This document shows positions 26,700 through 36,302 of a stretch of DNA of 64,000 nucleotides, piece by piece. A program made the translations under genes and the position numbers. Numbering within the stretch: position 1 is the stretch's first letter; each line of letters opens with the position of its first letter. The notes beneath the pieces are model-generated. The model made no database searches. It had not been told where the DNA came from and was given only the letters and a program-made list of their open reading frames with translations. Origin of the DNA: Candidatus Hydrogenedentota bacterium (GTDB lineage: Bacteria; Hydrogenedentota; Hydrogenedentia; Hydrogenedentales; CAILVY01); contig JAKQOG010000279.1 of the NCBI GenBank assembly GCA_029565395.1, positions 1-64,000 on the forward strand. Reading direction: 5' to 3'.

Positions 26700-27563
26700 T
26701 TATGCAGCATCGGACTTCACCGCCCCTATGAATTCCTCGATACGCGCCCGGTTGTTCTCCAAATCGAATGCGATGTCTTCACACGGATTTCCCCGAAAAT
26801 TGAGCAGTTCCAATGCTTGGCGTGGACACTCTGCTGGAACAGGCGCGCTAAATTCGCCCAGGTTGGCCTGATAGGTGATGTAATTCGCCAGCGCCGTCAA
26901 CGCGGCCAGTTCCGGAAACTCACGGGCATCTTCCGGCGCATGATGACACCGAATTGCTTCCGTCACGCTCGATGGCAAATTCCAATGCTCACCCAACAAG
27001 CCCCCTGCTTCCGCATGATCAACCCCAAGAAGCTCCTGCTCGACCGCCCGTATCCTTTTGGTTCCCTTTTGCGCTACTTGAAGAACTTTTTCATACTCTT
27101 GCGGACATACAATATCAAGGGCCACCTTTCCGATATCGTGCAACAACCCTGACTCAAAACAACCATGAACCGGCACCCCGGCCGCATAAGCGCACCGTTC
27201 CGCCGCAATCGCCGCCGCCAGGGAATGACGCCAGAGTTGTATGTGATCAAACCGGGTGGAACCCGGCCGCAGGGTATGAAACGCCGTCGCCGTCAGTGCA
27301 AGCCGCCGCACTTCGAAGAACCCCACCATAACGATAGCCTGTGTGACACTCTCAATTTTCCGGTAGAAACCATAATACGGCGAGTTTACCAGCCGCAGCA
27401 GCGAGGCGGAAAGGCTTTGATCATTGGAAATGAGCTGCCCCAGTTCCAGGGCGGTGCCGTCCGGATCCGCTGCGATATTCAGAATCCGCACCAGAACCGT
27501 TGGCAGTGTCGGCAACTCCTGAATCCGAACAAGGCTGTCATGGATGCTTTTCTTCTTCATCAT
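26700..27563 (-). CDS. HDOD domain signalling protein
   Basis: About 287 aa; the start is at one of the adjacent ATGs 27563/27560, which follow CAGGACC. The HDOD fold is clear: IQELPTLPTVLVRILNIAADPD, SNDQSLSASLLRLVNSPYYGF, IVMVGFFEVRRLAL and FESGLLHDIGKVALD. Unlike most HDOD proteins, the HD pair is present in LLHDIGK, and HCHHAPED follows, so some HD-type metal binding may remain. No output domain is attached. Family members link stress or c-di-GMP signals to gene regulation, partly through protein contacts. Confidence 0.87.
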   Translation of the reverse strand: MMKKKSIHDSLVRIQELPTLPTVLVRILNIAADPDGTALELGQLISNDQSLSASLLRLVNSPYYGFYRKIESVTQAIVMVGFFEVRRLALTATAFHTLRPGSTRFDHIQLWRHSLAAAIAAERCAYAAGVPVHGCFESGLLHDIGKVALDIVCPQEYEKVLQVAQKGTKRIRAVEQELLGVDHAEAGGLLGEHWNLPSSVTEAIRCHHAPEDAREFPELAALTALANYITYQANLGEFSAPVPAECPRQALELLNFRGNPCEDIAFDLENNRARIEEFIGAVKSDAA

Positions 27564-27752
27564 GGTCCTGAACCAAATCATTTTCTAAACGTACGTCATA
27601 ATCATAAGGAATATGACGTTACGGAACAAGTGTAGATTTCTTCATCTTTCCTTGGCTACACAGGCGCAGGAAAATAGCCGGAAAAAATCCAATCGCCCGA
27701 CATGCCTGCTGCTTTTTGCAGGATAAAACAGCAGGATAAAACAGCCTTCTTG

Positions 27753-29432
27753 TCAATTACCCGGCATAGTTGATGTTTTCTCCGTGCGATACACTTGGTA
27801 CAAATGAAGCTGTGTTCCATACACGCCAAATGTACGGCGCGTAAAACACACCCCCTCTTTATCGAGCTTATTTTCCAAATAACGTTTCGTAACGGGAGAT
27901 TCCGGATTAATAAGAATCCATTGTATGTTTTCGGGCAAGACGCCAAAGTCCAGCATGCGAATATCCCTCCATTCAGGACCATCCAACACTTGACTCCGCT
28001 GAAAGGCGTCATCATTCGCCAACAGGCATTCCCGATCAAAATTGGGGGAAACTAGAATTGAGGTCCCCGGCTTCATTTCCTGCCGCAAACAAGCAAGAAC
28101 GGATTTATAATCCGAACGCCATTCCGCCGGACAGGTAAAATACCATTGATGCGCAAAGAGAAAAACAAGCAGGCAAACCCCCAGAAGGCGAAGGAAGCGC
28201 CACGGAAACAGACTGATGGAAAATCCGGCAAAAACAGCCCACGCCAATCCTGCATGCATCCCATAGCGGGACAGATAGCAGGGCGATATTAACACAGAAT
28301 AAGCGAAAACAAGACATGAGGGGGCAAGCAGCAGCACCAGCAGAATGGCACACGCCTGAACCTGAACGGAGCTTTGCCTCGATGCTTCGCTTGAACCCTG
28401 TCGTTCCCGCCACCATTGAAGGCCAACCCGGAACATGGCAAAAAGCACAAGTAAACCAAAGAACAGGCCGAACACTCCGGCTGGCGATAATCCCAGTATC
28501 GGCGTGCCCACAAAAGAGAATTTGTGATCCGCCGAGGAAAGCGGCATAAAACCTGTGAAACGGGCATAATCCCGCAAAAACACAGTCAAGCTGTGATCCA
28601 CATGATACCGCCAACTCGAACAAAAATCCAGGGCGGAAAAATCAATTGTTTTGTACCAAAGAAAATACCAAAAAATACCGTTGACGCCCTGTGCAGCGGT
28701 CCATTTCAACAAGCGGCGCCAGTTTTTGGTATAGTTGGCTTGGAGCAGAAGGAATACAAATTGACCAGCAACCAAGGCGCCGGCGAACATATGGGTCCAG
28801 ATCAGCAACATGTTGCAGACTCCGTTAATGATCCACCAAATCCGCCGCGAATTGCCGCTCGCTTGAATTAATCCGTATGTCGACAACGCTGCCAGAAAAG
28901 CAATGAGGGCGTAACATCGTATCTCTTGAGAATAGTAAATATGGGATTGAGAAAAGGCCAGACAAAGTCCGGCGACAGTTCCCGCCCACAGTCCGCCGCA
29001 TCTAAAGCCAATTAAATACACCAGGAGAACCGTGGAGCATCCCAAAACCAGAGAAAGCATTCGAAGGGAATAGGAGCTTGTTCCAAAGATGCGTGCCCAG
29101 AAATATTGAACCACATAATACAAGGGGGACATGGATGAATCCCGTTGGCGCTGATCACGGAGCACGGAGCAAAGGCGGCCGTCAGGACGGGATGTTTTCT
29201 GTTCTTCCAGAAGCATATTGCTGTTGGGAACAAGATGCGCCCTTAAAGGATTTACGCTCAATGTTTCATCGCACCAGAGGGATTGCTGATCGAGACTCTG
29301 AACGCGCAGGTAAAAGGCAAAAGCGCAAACCAGTATCCCTGAAAGGGCCGAAATCAAAAACGCCGTATCTGCCAACTTGTTTGCGCGAAAATGACTGGTT
29401 CTGGGGGGCGTGTATAGCGACATAAAACTCAC
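27753..29432 (-). CDS. GT-C membrane glycosyltransferase (PMT/ArnT-like)
   Basis: 559 aa with about ten hydrophobic helices. After the first helix, LRVQSLDQQSLWCDETLSV carries the acidic residue typical of the first external loop in ArnT/PMT proteins. SPLYYVVQYFWARIFG and SQSHIYYSQEIRCYAL match the conserved second and third motifs. The C-terminal quarter is a soluble domain. It should use a polyprenyl-phosphate sugar to modify lipid or protein outside the cytoplasmic membrane. Its ATG overlaps the stop of the upstream lipoprotein (ATGA at 29429-29432), so it is coupled to the lipoprotein and GGDEF genes. Confidence 0.85.
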   Translation of the reverse strand: MSFMSLYTPPRTSHFRANKLADTAFLISALSGILVCAFAFYLRVQSLDQQSLWCDETLSVNPLRAHLVPNSNMLLEEQKTSRPDGRLCSVLRDQRQRDSSMSPLYYVVQYFWARIFGTSSYSLRMLSLVLGCSTVLLVYLIGFRCGGLWAGTVAGLCLAFSQSHIYYSQEIRCYALIAFLAALSTYGLIQASGNSRRIWWIINGVCNMLLIWTHMFAGALVAGQFVFLLLQANYTKNWRRLLKWTAAQGVNGIFWYFLWYKTIDFSALDFCSSWRYHVDHSLTVFLRDYARFTGFMPLSSADHKFSFVGTPILGLSPAGVFGLFFGLLVLFAMFRVGLQWWRERQGSSEASRQSSVQVQACAILLVLLLAPSCLVFAYSVLISPCYLSRYGMHAGLAWAVFAGFSISLFPWRFLRLLGVCLLVFLFAHQWYFTCPAEWRSDYKSVLACLRQEMKPGTSILVSPNFDRECLLANDDAFQRSQVLDGPEWRDIRMLDFGVLPENIQWILINPESPVTKRYLENKLDKEGVCFTRRTFGVYGTQLHLYQVYRTEKTSTMPGN

Positions 29433-30040
29433 GGCTTTATGGTAAGGAATTTCCCGTTCTCATCCTTGTATTTCTGGCCAGGTTTCATAGTGTGCAGGCG
29501 CGCTTCGCCAAATATCTCCTGTACCGCATCGATCGCGCCCGCCCCATAATGGTTTGCGTTGATCAAGCCTTCATAAACCGCCCAACGATCATCATTTTCG
29601 TTCTTGATCAAATAGGCCTGCCGATCCCGCTGCCGCCGTTTGGTCGACTTGTTGTATTGCTTGGAAAGATGAATATAGATCAACCCATTCGCATGTTCCA
29701 CCGCAAAACCCGTATCCAGAAAATCATTCACCAACGGTGACCGAACGGCACGGGTGCGAATGGCCTGCATAATCTCCGGCGTATTGACCTTGACGCCTTC
29801 CCTATCGGCTATTTTGGGTTCCTTCTCGCCTTTCTGAACTGCTTGCTCGATTTCCCGCGCCACTATCTGAAGGGTTTCCCGGGGATACTCAGGCTTCATC
29901 GCCGGAATCAGTTTCCCAAGCGTGCCACACCCCGCAGACGTCACAACCATAAAAACCACCACAGCCAACCGGAACAGCATACTGCAGGAAGGCCTTCCCG
30001 CCAAGGGATTCTTATGGATGGACACAATTTCTGTATTCAT
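29429..30040 (-). CDS. Predicted lipoprotein
   Basis: 203 aa. A hydrophobic segment (LFRLAVVVFMVVTSAGC) ends in the lipobox TSAGC, so processing at the Cys and membrane anchoring are expected. The mature part is charged and helical (REIEQAVQKGEKEPK, IRTRAVRSPLVNDFLDTGF, FGEARLHTMKPGQKYKDENG) and looks like DUF1318-type proteins, although I cannot confirm this. About 23 residues precede the hydrophobic segment, which is long for a signal peptide. It overlaps both neighbours by four bases (GGDEF stop upstream, GT-C start downstream). Confidence 0.72.
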   Translation of the reverse strand: MNTEIVSIHKNPLAGRPSCSMLFRLAVVVFMVVTSAGCGTLGKLIPAMKPEYPRETLQIVAREIEQAVQKGEKEPKIADREGVKVNTPEIMQAIRTRAVRSPLVNDFLDTGFAVEHANGLIYIHLSKQYNKSTKRRQRDRQAYLIKNENDDRWAVYEGLINANHYGAGAIDAVQEIFGEARLHTMKPGQKYKDENGKFLTIKP

Positions 30041-31686
30041 TGGTTGGTTTCCCGTGGTTCCGGACCGATAACCCTGTTTTTACCTGTCCGCTTTGCTTTA
30101 TAGAGTGCCTGGTCCGCGGCGCGCAACAAGTCCTCGCACACCAGCATCTCGTCAAAATCCAGCAGGGCCACGCCCACGCTGATGGTCACGTGAATCCCTT
30201 CCGGAAGGCCCTTTATTTGCGCCGATTCCACCATGGCACGGATGCGTTCCGCCTGAATCATGGCTCCATCAAGACCCGTCTGCGGCATAATCACAATGAA
30301 TTCTTCCCCTCCATACCGGGCACATATATCTGTTTTACGAATGCACGTAACCGTATGATCCGCGATTTCCTTCAGGATCTCATCCCCCAACAGATGACCA
30401 TACGTGTCATTGAATTTCTTAAAATTATCGATGTCAAACATGAGACAGGATAATGGCAGGCGATACCGCAACGCACGCTCCAGTTCCTGTTCCAGGCGAT
30501 CCCGGAAATGCCGGTGGTTGAAGAGCCCCGTAAGGCCATCCGTGATCGCAAGCCGTTCCAAATTCTCATTCGCAACCTGAATCGTTTCGAATAGTTGGGC
30601 GCGTTCAAGTGCATTTGCGGCCGCTTCCGTGACGATTTCAAAAAAGCTAATCTCCCGCATCGCAAAGCCGAATTTGCTTCGCGAAGCACGAAGAAACAAC
30701 GAGCCGACGTTGTCATCAAACAACACGATCGGTATGACTAATATGGCATTTACGTTTGCTTTCTGAAGGACATTCGCTATATCCGCGGTAAGTGGATCCG
30801 TACGCACATCATTGATGACCACTTTATCCCGGGTTAAAAGGCTTTTCTGCAACTCAGGATACTTCGAAAGTTCGATCTTCCGATCCGTTATGCTGGCATC
30901 CTCATGTGACGCCAACACCAAGCCGTTTTTCGCCCCCCCCCAAATCCGCACCACCGAACAACGATCACTGCTGACGACCCGCGCGATTTGTTCCACAAAA
31001 ACATACAAAATATCATGCGCACGCCGCTTCGTGGAAATGGCCTTCAATATATTCAACACGGAAAACAGATCATTCTTGTCCATCGTAATGTCTTCCTGGC
31101 GATTGGCCAGGGCATTGGCATGCAACGTCATCAGCCGCATCGTGAGGTCGTATACCTGGGCCGAACCTTCATCGGGCGCCGCCATACCTGCGAGAAGCGC
31201 CCGTCCTTCCTTTTCCAGCAAGGCTTCAATGGCATGCCCCACATACAACCGTTGCACCGTCCACCCCCCGGCAAACGGCGCGTCATCATCGTGCGCATCA
31301 CTTGTCAGCGAGCCCAAAACCGCAACACTGAGCGCGGAGCTGATCAAAACAAATACATGGTCATTCGGCTGGCAGATGTCGTTATAGGGAATCACATGGA
31401 CGTTGTCTTGTTGAAGCCAAGCCACGGGTGCTTCTCCAAAAACGAGAACACGCGCGGCATGACGCCGAAGCTCGTCTATCAGATGAAGCTGTTTGGCCGT
31501 GTGACTGTCCACCACCATGACAAGATCCGCCCCTCCATGACGTCCCACGGACATACCCGCTTCGTAAGCAAGTTTGATATGAACGGAATGATCATAGTAT
31601 GGGACGATAATGCTTCCTGAAGGATAGGCCGCATAGGGAACTTTTTCAATCCGTTCGAGCAAGGTCGCTGTTTTTATCATACTCAC
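30037..31686 (-). CDS. Diguanylate cyclase with DICT-like and GAF sensory domains
   Basis: 549 aa, no membrane segment. Residues about 15-180 resemble the DICT sensory domain (RVLVFGEAPVAW, FVLISSALSVAVLG, GGWTVQRLYVGHAIEALL); this is tentative. A GAF domain runs about 210-370 (DILYVFVEQIARVVSSDRCSVV, VNAILVIPIVLFD). The catalytic domain has FDIDNFKKFNDTYGHLLGD and the active-site motif GGEEF (YGGEEFIVIMP). It should make c-di-GMP. An RxxD inhibitory site is not obvious. The stop overlaps the lipoprotein start by four bases. c-di-GMP may therefore govern production of the surface glycan made by the downstream genes, which is inference. Confidence 0.88.
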   Translation of the reverse strand: MSMIKTATLLERIEKVPYAAYPSGSIIVPYYDHSVHIKLAYEAGMSVGRHGGADLVMVVDSHTAKQLHLIDELRRHAARVLVFGEAPVAWLQQDNVHVIPYNDICQPNDHVFVLISSALSVAVLGSLTSDAHDDDAPFAGGWTVQRLYVGHAIEALLEKEGRALLAGMAAPDEGSAQVYDLTMRLMTLHANALANRQEDITMDKNDLFSVLNILKAISTKRRAHDILYVFVEQIARVVSSDRCSVVRIWGGAKNGLVLASHEDASITDRKIELSKYPELQKSLLTRDKVVINDVRTDPLTADIANVLQKANVNAILVIPIVLFDDNVGSLFLRASRSKFGFAMREISFFEIVTEAAANALERAQLFETIQVANENLERLAITDGLTGLFNHRHFRDRLEQELERALRYRLPLSCLMFDIDNFKKFNDTYGHLLGDEILKEIADHTVTCIRKTDICARYGGEEFIVIMPQTGLDGAMIQAERIRAMVESAQIKGLPEGIHVTISVGVALLDFDEMLVCEDLLRAADQALYKAKRTGKNRVIGPEPRETNQ

Positions 31687-31733
31687 AGGCGATATTCCTA
31701 TTTTGCATAGTTGGGGGAACTCCCCGCCATAGT

Positions 31734-32969
31734 CTAGGAAGCTATATTCACGGGATCCATTCTTTCAACAATTTCAACTGGGGTGGACCGCACCACCAAA
31801 TCATATAATTCTTCAACATCCTCTTTCAGCATTCGAGGACAGCCATGCGATTTGTATTGACCGATGGTCTCCGGAGCAATTGTCCCATGGATCCCCAGAT
31901 CCCCGGGCAATCCCGCATCAGACGGAGTTAACGGCATCCAGCGCGTTCCCAACTCATTAGCAGGATCGCCTGCTGGCACCGGGCCGGCGCCGGGCTTAAA
32001 CCAAGTAGGATCTTTTTGCTTGTTGCCGATTGTATATTTTCCCAGCGCGGTTTCATGACCCGGCATCCCTAATCCGACATGGTAACGCTTGAAAATGCCG
32101 TCTTTATCAAGAAGAAACAAACGACACGTAGATCGTTCGATAATTATTCGGAAATCTTTGGGCGTATATTTGATTTGCTGGCCAATCCGCAACTGGGTGT
32201 TCTCATTTACACCATTTGCCCGGGTCAACAAGCCCTGCGTAGTATTCAATTTTATGCCAATATTCGTGAGGTTATCCCCTTTTTCAATCGTGTAATATTT
32301 GCTCTCTACGGTCTCCGCCGGCGAAAAAATAAGCCGCACATTCAGGTTGCCCACTGCATTCAAGGCCTCATTCCATGCCGGGCTGCCCCATTCCGCGTCA
32401 TTGAGTGCTTCTCGGAACAGCTTTCGGGCCTCCAGTAAATTCTTCGTGCGCAATGCGTTGCGCGCCATGCCGGACGTGGCGGACGCCCGGAATTCTGGCG
32501 GCGCCGTCTCACGAATGACCTCATAGAGGGCCACAGCGGCTTCCGTTTGACCGGATGCCTCCAGCGCGTTGGCATATAGCGTGGCCGCCACGGGATAATC
32601 CGGACTAGACGGGTACTCAATCACAGCACGCTTTAATGACGCAAGCATTTCTGCTGAACGCCCGGCCACACGGTCGATTGCAGCCTGTAACAACAGCGCC
32701 CTTGGAAGAAGGATGGGATCCTTGCCCCGGAGGAGCACTGTCGACAGGGTCTCTTGCGCCCCATCGAGGTCCCCAGCAGCATACAATGCATGCGCCTTTT
32801 CATATTGCTCCAAGGCCGCCTCCTGGGAATAACCGCCCAAGCAGGAACGAAGCCCCTGAAGAGCCAAAAACAAAACCAGTATGGCCCCCAAAACGACGAC
32901 AAGTGCCACCACAATTCTAACAATTGAGGTGTTCTCTTTTCGTTTTGTAAAAAAATACCGCTTGGCCAT
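31734..32969 (-). CDS. L,D-transpeptidase with TPR and LysM domains
   Basis: 411 aa. A basic N-terminus and one membrane helix (IVRIVVALVVVLGAILVLFLAL) anchor it. TPR-like helices cover about 50-200 (ALEQYEKAHALYAAGDLDGAQ). A LysM unit (YYTIEKGDNLTNIGIKLN) begins near 220. The YkuD domain follows, with the catalytic stretch ending SHGCPRMLKEDVEELYDLV; the usual motif is SHGCIRM, so Pro replaces Ile next to the catalytic Cys. It should form 3-3 crosslinks or attach proteins to peptidoglycan. It begins three bases after the Ser/Thr kinase stop, with CCAGGA before the ATG, so the kinase may regulate it. Confidence 0.9.
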   Translation of the reverse strand: MAKRYFFTKRKENTSIVRIVVALVVVLGAILVLFLALQGLRSCLGGYSQEAALEQYEKAHALYAAGDLDGAQETLSTVLLRGKDPILLPRALLLQAAIDRVAGRSAEMLASLKRAVIEYPSSPDYPVAATLYANALEASGQTEAAVALYEVIRETAPPEFRASATSGMARNALRTKNLLEARKLFREALNDAEWGSPAWNEALNAVGNLNVRLIFSPAETVESKYYTIEKGDNLTNIGIKLNTTQGLLTRANGVNENTQLRIGQQIKYTPKDFRIIIERSTCRLFLLDKDGIFKRYHVGLGMPGHETALGKYTIGNKQKDPTWFKPGAGPVPAGDPANELGTRWMPLTPSDAGLPGDLGIHGTIAPETIGQYKSHGCPRMLKEDVEELYDLVVRSTPVEIVERMDPVNIAS

Positions 32970-32972
32970 CGG

Positions 32973-33920
32973 CTATATCCTGGACTCTGCCACCCGGGAC
33001 AAGTCTAACAACAATTCCGTAACGGACTGATATCGGGAATCGATTTTACGGCGCAGGGCTTTCAATATGATTTTGTCCAGTTTGGAGGGGATATCACTGT
33101 TATACTTGGAAGGTGGTTCAAATTTGTAGTTCGGATCCATGATTTGACGCTGAATCAAACGGGTATCGGAAGCATTGCACGGATGACGGCCTGTGAACAA
33201 TTCATACATCGTAATTCCAAAGGAAAAAATATCCGAACGGGCGTCAAGCGATTTTTTCTGCAACTGCTCCGGAGACATATACAACCGGGTACCGCCGCTT
33301 TCCCGCATCCAGCGGGTTCGCCAACTCGTATTTGATTTGGAAAGCCCAAAATCCACAATTTTCACCTGTGTGCCATCCCGCGAAAATAAAAAGTTCCCCG
33401 GCTTGATGTCACGGTGGACAATCCCGTGCTGATGCAGGAAATCCAGGCCGTGGGAGAGTTTCGTGCAAATATCCGACATCTGTTTCATCGTAAGGTCACG
33501 GTCAACAATGTGCTTTTTGAGATTGTGCCCGTCAATGTATTCCATTAAAAGGCAACGCCGCTGATGCCCATGACGATCCTCCTGGACCACGATTTCTTTG
33601 TGCATCTTGATGATATTCGGGTGGTTCAGCGATGCCGCAATCAGGATTTCACGGCCCAGGTAGTCGCGTTTCCTGCGCCGTTTGTCCATGTCATACCGGC
33701 GATCCAGCACCTTGATGGCAATAGTCATATCCCGGCTTCGGTCAATGGCTTTATACACGGTGCCCATCCCCCCGGAACCAATAGGCGCTACAATCTCATA
33801 CGGACCTACATGCGATAGCTCGAATTGGGATTCCTCATCCAGCCCTTCAAGACTTTCTGGTCCAGACGCATTGGCATTGGCTTTATTCTTGCCAAAGCGC
33901 AACCATCGCGTTATTTCCAT
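32973..33920 (-). CDS. Hanks-type serine/threonine protein kinase
   Basis: 315 aa, soluble. All kinase subdomains are intact: GSGGMGTVYKAID (glycine loop), AIKVLD (Lys), HRDIKPGNFLF (catalytic loop), DFGLSKSN (magnesium loop), SPEQLQKKSLDARSDIFSFG. No membrane helix or extracellular PASTA domain is present, so it senses from the cytoplasm, perhaps through its 30-residue N-terminus. It lies between a MoxR ATPase and an L,D-transpeptidase on one strand, which suggests envelope-related targets. Confidence 0.95.
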   Translation of the reverse strand: MEITRWLRFGKNKANANASGPESLEGLDEESQFELSHVGPYEIVAPIGSGGMGTVYKAIDRSRDMTIAIKVLDRRYDMDKRRRKRDYLGREILIAASLNHPNIIKMHKEIVVQEDRHGHQRRCLLMEYIDGHNLKKHIVDRDLTMKQMSDICTKLSHGLDFLHQHGIVHRDIKPGNFLFSRDGTQVKIVDFGLSKSNTSWRTRWMRESGGTRLYMSPEQLQKKSLDARSDIFSFGITMYELFTGRHPCNASDTRLIQRQIMDPNYKFEPPSKYNSDIPSKLDKIILKALRRKIDSRYQSVTELLLDLSRVAESRI

Positions 33921-33995
33921 ACGTTTCTTCCAAACTTTTTTTCTATACCCAATCTTAGGGTATCGAATGCACTAAATCAATTACCCCAGTATTGT

Positions 33996-34955
33996 TTACG
34001 CCGGTTTCCAGTTCGTGCCGCCCGCCGGCACGGCTACCTCTTTAAGTATATCATGCATTACGCTTTGAGTTGTAACCCGGCGCAACCGGCTCTCCGGATT
34101 AAGGATGAGACGGTGTTCCAGGACCACCGGCGCAAGTATCTTGATATCATCCGGTATGACAAACCCACGGCCTTGCAGCGCCGCATAGCCTTGCGCCGCA
34201 CGAAACAGCATGATGGACGCCCGAGGGCTTGCCCCCAGCGAAAGATGCGTGGAATCCCGCGTGCGGGCAATTATCCGCAGCAAATAATCCCGGACTTTCT
34301 CATGTACAAAAATCTCGCGCACGGAAAGTTGCATCCTGAGAATGGTTTCAGTATCCGTTACAGGCTCTATCTTTTCAATAGGATGCGAAGTCCGGGTCTT
34401 CTCCAGAATATCCAGTTCTGCGATGAGATTTGGATAGCCAACAGACAGGCGCATCATAAACCGGTCCAGTTGCGCCTCCGGCAACGGAAACGTCCCTTCA
34501 TGCTCCACCGGATTCTGCGTGGCGAACACCGTGAACGGCGGTTTGAGTTTATAGGTTTTACCATCCGCCGACACCTGGCCTTCCGCCATCGCTTCAAGAA
34601 GCGCCGATTGCGTCCGGGGAGTGGCCCGGTTAATTTCATCCGCCAGTAACACTTGTGTAAATATGGGCCCGTGCCGGAATTCAAATTCCTGGGTCTTTTG
34701 ATTGTAGATGGAAACGCCCGTCACATCGGTCGGCAGTAAATCCGGCGTACACTGGATGCGGCAAAACGTGCACCCGCTGGAAATCGCCAGCGCCCGCACC
34801 AGCATGGTCTTGGCCACTCCGGGTACATCTTCCAGAAGAACGTGACCGCCCGATAGGTAGGCCGCCAAGGCCGCCCGGACCACATGCGGTTTGTCCAGAA
34901 TTACCGTCTCCACATTACGGAGCAAGTCTTTCACGGTCTGTCGAAAATCGGCCAC
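33996..34955 (-). CDS. MoxR-family AAA+ ATPase
   Basis: 319 aa. Walker A is GHVLLEDVPGVAKTMLVRALA and Walker B is LLADEINRATPRTQSALLEAMAEGQVS. Sensor 1 is VFATQNPVEHEGTFPLPEAQLDRF and the lid contains LSLGASPRASIMLFRAAQGYAAL. MoxR proteins act as chaperones that activate metalloenzymes or signalling complexes. The usual DUF58 and VWA partners are absent here. It leads a minus-strand series with the Ser/Thr kinase and the L,D-transpeptidase. Confidence 0.93.
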   Translation of the reverse strand: MADFRQTVKDLLRNVETVILDKPHVVRAALAAYLSGGHVLLEDVPGVAKTMLVRALAISSGCTFCRIQCTPDLLPTDVTGVSIYNQKTQEFEFRHGPIFTQVLLADEINRATPRTQSALLEAMAEGQVSADGKTYKLKPPFTVFATQNPVEHEGTFPLPEAQLDRFMMRLSVGYPNLIAELDILEKTRTSHPIEKIEPVTDTETILRMQLSVREIFVHEKVRDYLLRIIARTRDSTHLSLGASPRASIMLFRAAQGYAALQGRGFVIPDDIKILAPVVLEHRLILNPESRLRRVTTQSVMHDILKEVAVPAGGTNWKPA

Positions 34956-35098
34956 ACACTATTCCTTACGTTTAATAATTTTTTCGAGCATTATCATACC
35001 GTTCAAACAGTTAAGAGGCAAATGCAGCCATCGTCATAGTTGCTTGACCTTTTAAAAGGGGAAAGAAAATCAAAACCTACTGAAAAATTACACAGTCT

Positions 35099-35128
35099 TT
35101 GACCATCCGTGCCTTGTAAGTATATAAT
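35099..35128 (+). promoter_or_regulatory. Sigma-70-like promoter of the response regulator gene
   Basis: TTGACC (35099-35104), an 18-base spacer and TATAAT (35123-35128), which is a strong match. Transcription would begin near 35135, giving an 80-base leader before the ATG at 35216. The surrounding 34956-35215 gap is divergent with the MoxR gene, which should have its own promoter on the other strand. Confidence 0.7.
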
Positions 35129-35215
35129 AATAAAGTTTTTACTTTGGGAAAACGCAACAGCGTATTCGTTTCCTGGAAATGGTGAAAAGTGTACAAACAA
35201 TCAAGGGGATAGTGC

Positions 35216-36151
35216 ATGAGCAAGATTTTGTTGGTGGACGATGATGTCGACCTGGCTGAATTGATTAAAACAAAACTGACGGCGGAAGGACATCACACCT
35301 ATGTGATCAATACCGGTGAAGGGGCTTTTGAATACGCCAAACAGGTCAAACCGGACATATGTATTCTCGATATCATGCTGCCGGGGGTTACGGGATATCA
35401 GATTTGCCGCCGGCTACGAAAAGATCCGGAGCTTTATCGCATCGCCATTTTGATTCTCACCGCCCTTGGCGAAGAACCGGAAATTCTACATGGACTGGAA
35501 CAGGGCGCGGACGATTATCTGGTCAAGCCATTCAAACTCGACAGGCTAATGGATAAAATCGCCTCCTTGAATGCCTTACTGCAGGCCGTGGAAACGAAAA
35601 ATCGCGTCACCAGCCTGCCGGGCACGGAAGCCATCAAGCGCGAGATCAATCACCAATTGGCACGGGGAAATGCCATTGCCGCCGTCTATGTCGATATGGT
35701 GGGATTTAAACCGTTTTGTGCCGCCCGTGGTCCCGATGGACAGCAAAAAGGCCTGGAATTCATGGCCAAGCTATTGATCAGCATCACCCGCGACATGGGC
35801 ATCTATGAATGTTTTGTTGCGCATATGGGTGGCGAGCACTTTGTCGTACTACTGCAATTGGAGGACGCCGAACGCTTCACCTCAAGTTTGGCGAATCTCT
35901 TCGATCAACGCGTGCGCGAACTTTATACGCCACAGGAAGTGGAAAAAGGCTATCTTGTGGCCACGGACCGGACCGGCAAGGAGATCCATTGCCCGATCAT
36001 GGCGCTCTCCATCGGCGTAGCCCATACACAATACCGCCAATTCAAAAGCGCCAAAAAAATGTTTGAAGTGCTGGCTCAGGTCCGGCAAAAGGCACAACCC
36101 ACCTCGGCCCGCAGCGTGATCTTCGTAGATCGGAGACACACTGACAGATAG
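35216..36151 (+). CDS. Response regulator with degenerate GGDEF domain
   Basis: 311 aa. The receiver (1-120) has LLVDDD, phosphoacceptor Asp52 in CILDIMLPG and Lys in DDYLVKPF. After a linker, residues about 135-300 follow the GGDEF fold, but the active-site loop reads HMGGEHFVVLL. The fourth acidic residue of GG[DE]EF is therefore His, and the metal-binding Asp region is VDMVGFKPF. Diguanylate cyclase activity is doubtful; it may bind GTP or act as a regulatory partner. It carries its own promoter and is divergent from the MoxR-kinase cluster. Confidence 0.85.
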   Translation: MSKILLVDDDVDLAELIKTKLTAEGHHTYVINTGEGAFEYAKQVKPDICILDIMLPGVTGYQICRRLRKDPELYRIAILILTALGEEPEILHGLEQGADDYLVKPFKLDRLMDKIASLNALLQAVETKNRVTSLPGTEAIKREINHQLARGNAIAAVYVDMVGFKPFCAARGPDGQQKGLEFMAKLLISITRDMGIYECFVAHMGGEHFVVLLQLEDAERFTSSLANLFDQRVRELYTPQEVEKGYLVATDRTGKEIHCPIMALSIGVAHTQYRQFKSAKKMFEVLAQVRQKAQPTSARSVIFVDRRHTDR

Positions 36152-36171
36152 GCATTAGCCTAACGGCTAAA

Positions 36172-36213
36172 AGTCTGTAGTCTGTAGTCTGTAGTCTGTA
36201 GTCTGTAGTCTGT
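36172..36213. repeat. Left heptamer array, six AGTCTGT units
   Basis: Six exact tandem copies of AGTCTGT, followed by AGTTTTT. The array lies just outside the S23-family gene and is the inverted counterpart of the array to its right. Confidence 0.85.
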
Positions 36214-36302
36214 AGTTTTTATGAAATTTGTAGTTATTAAGTAAAAAGAAGTGAACCATAAGTGGCTGATTGAAGGTGCATGAGATTAATGGGGTGAAGA
36301 AC

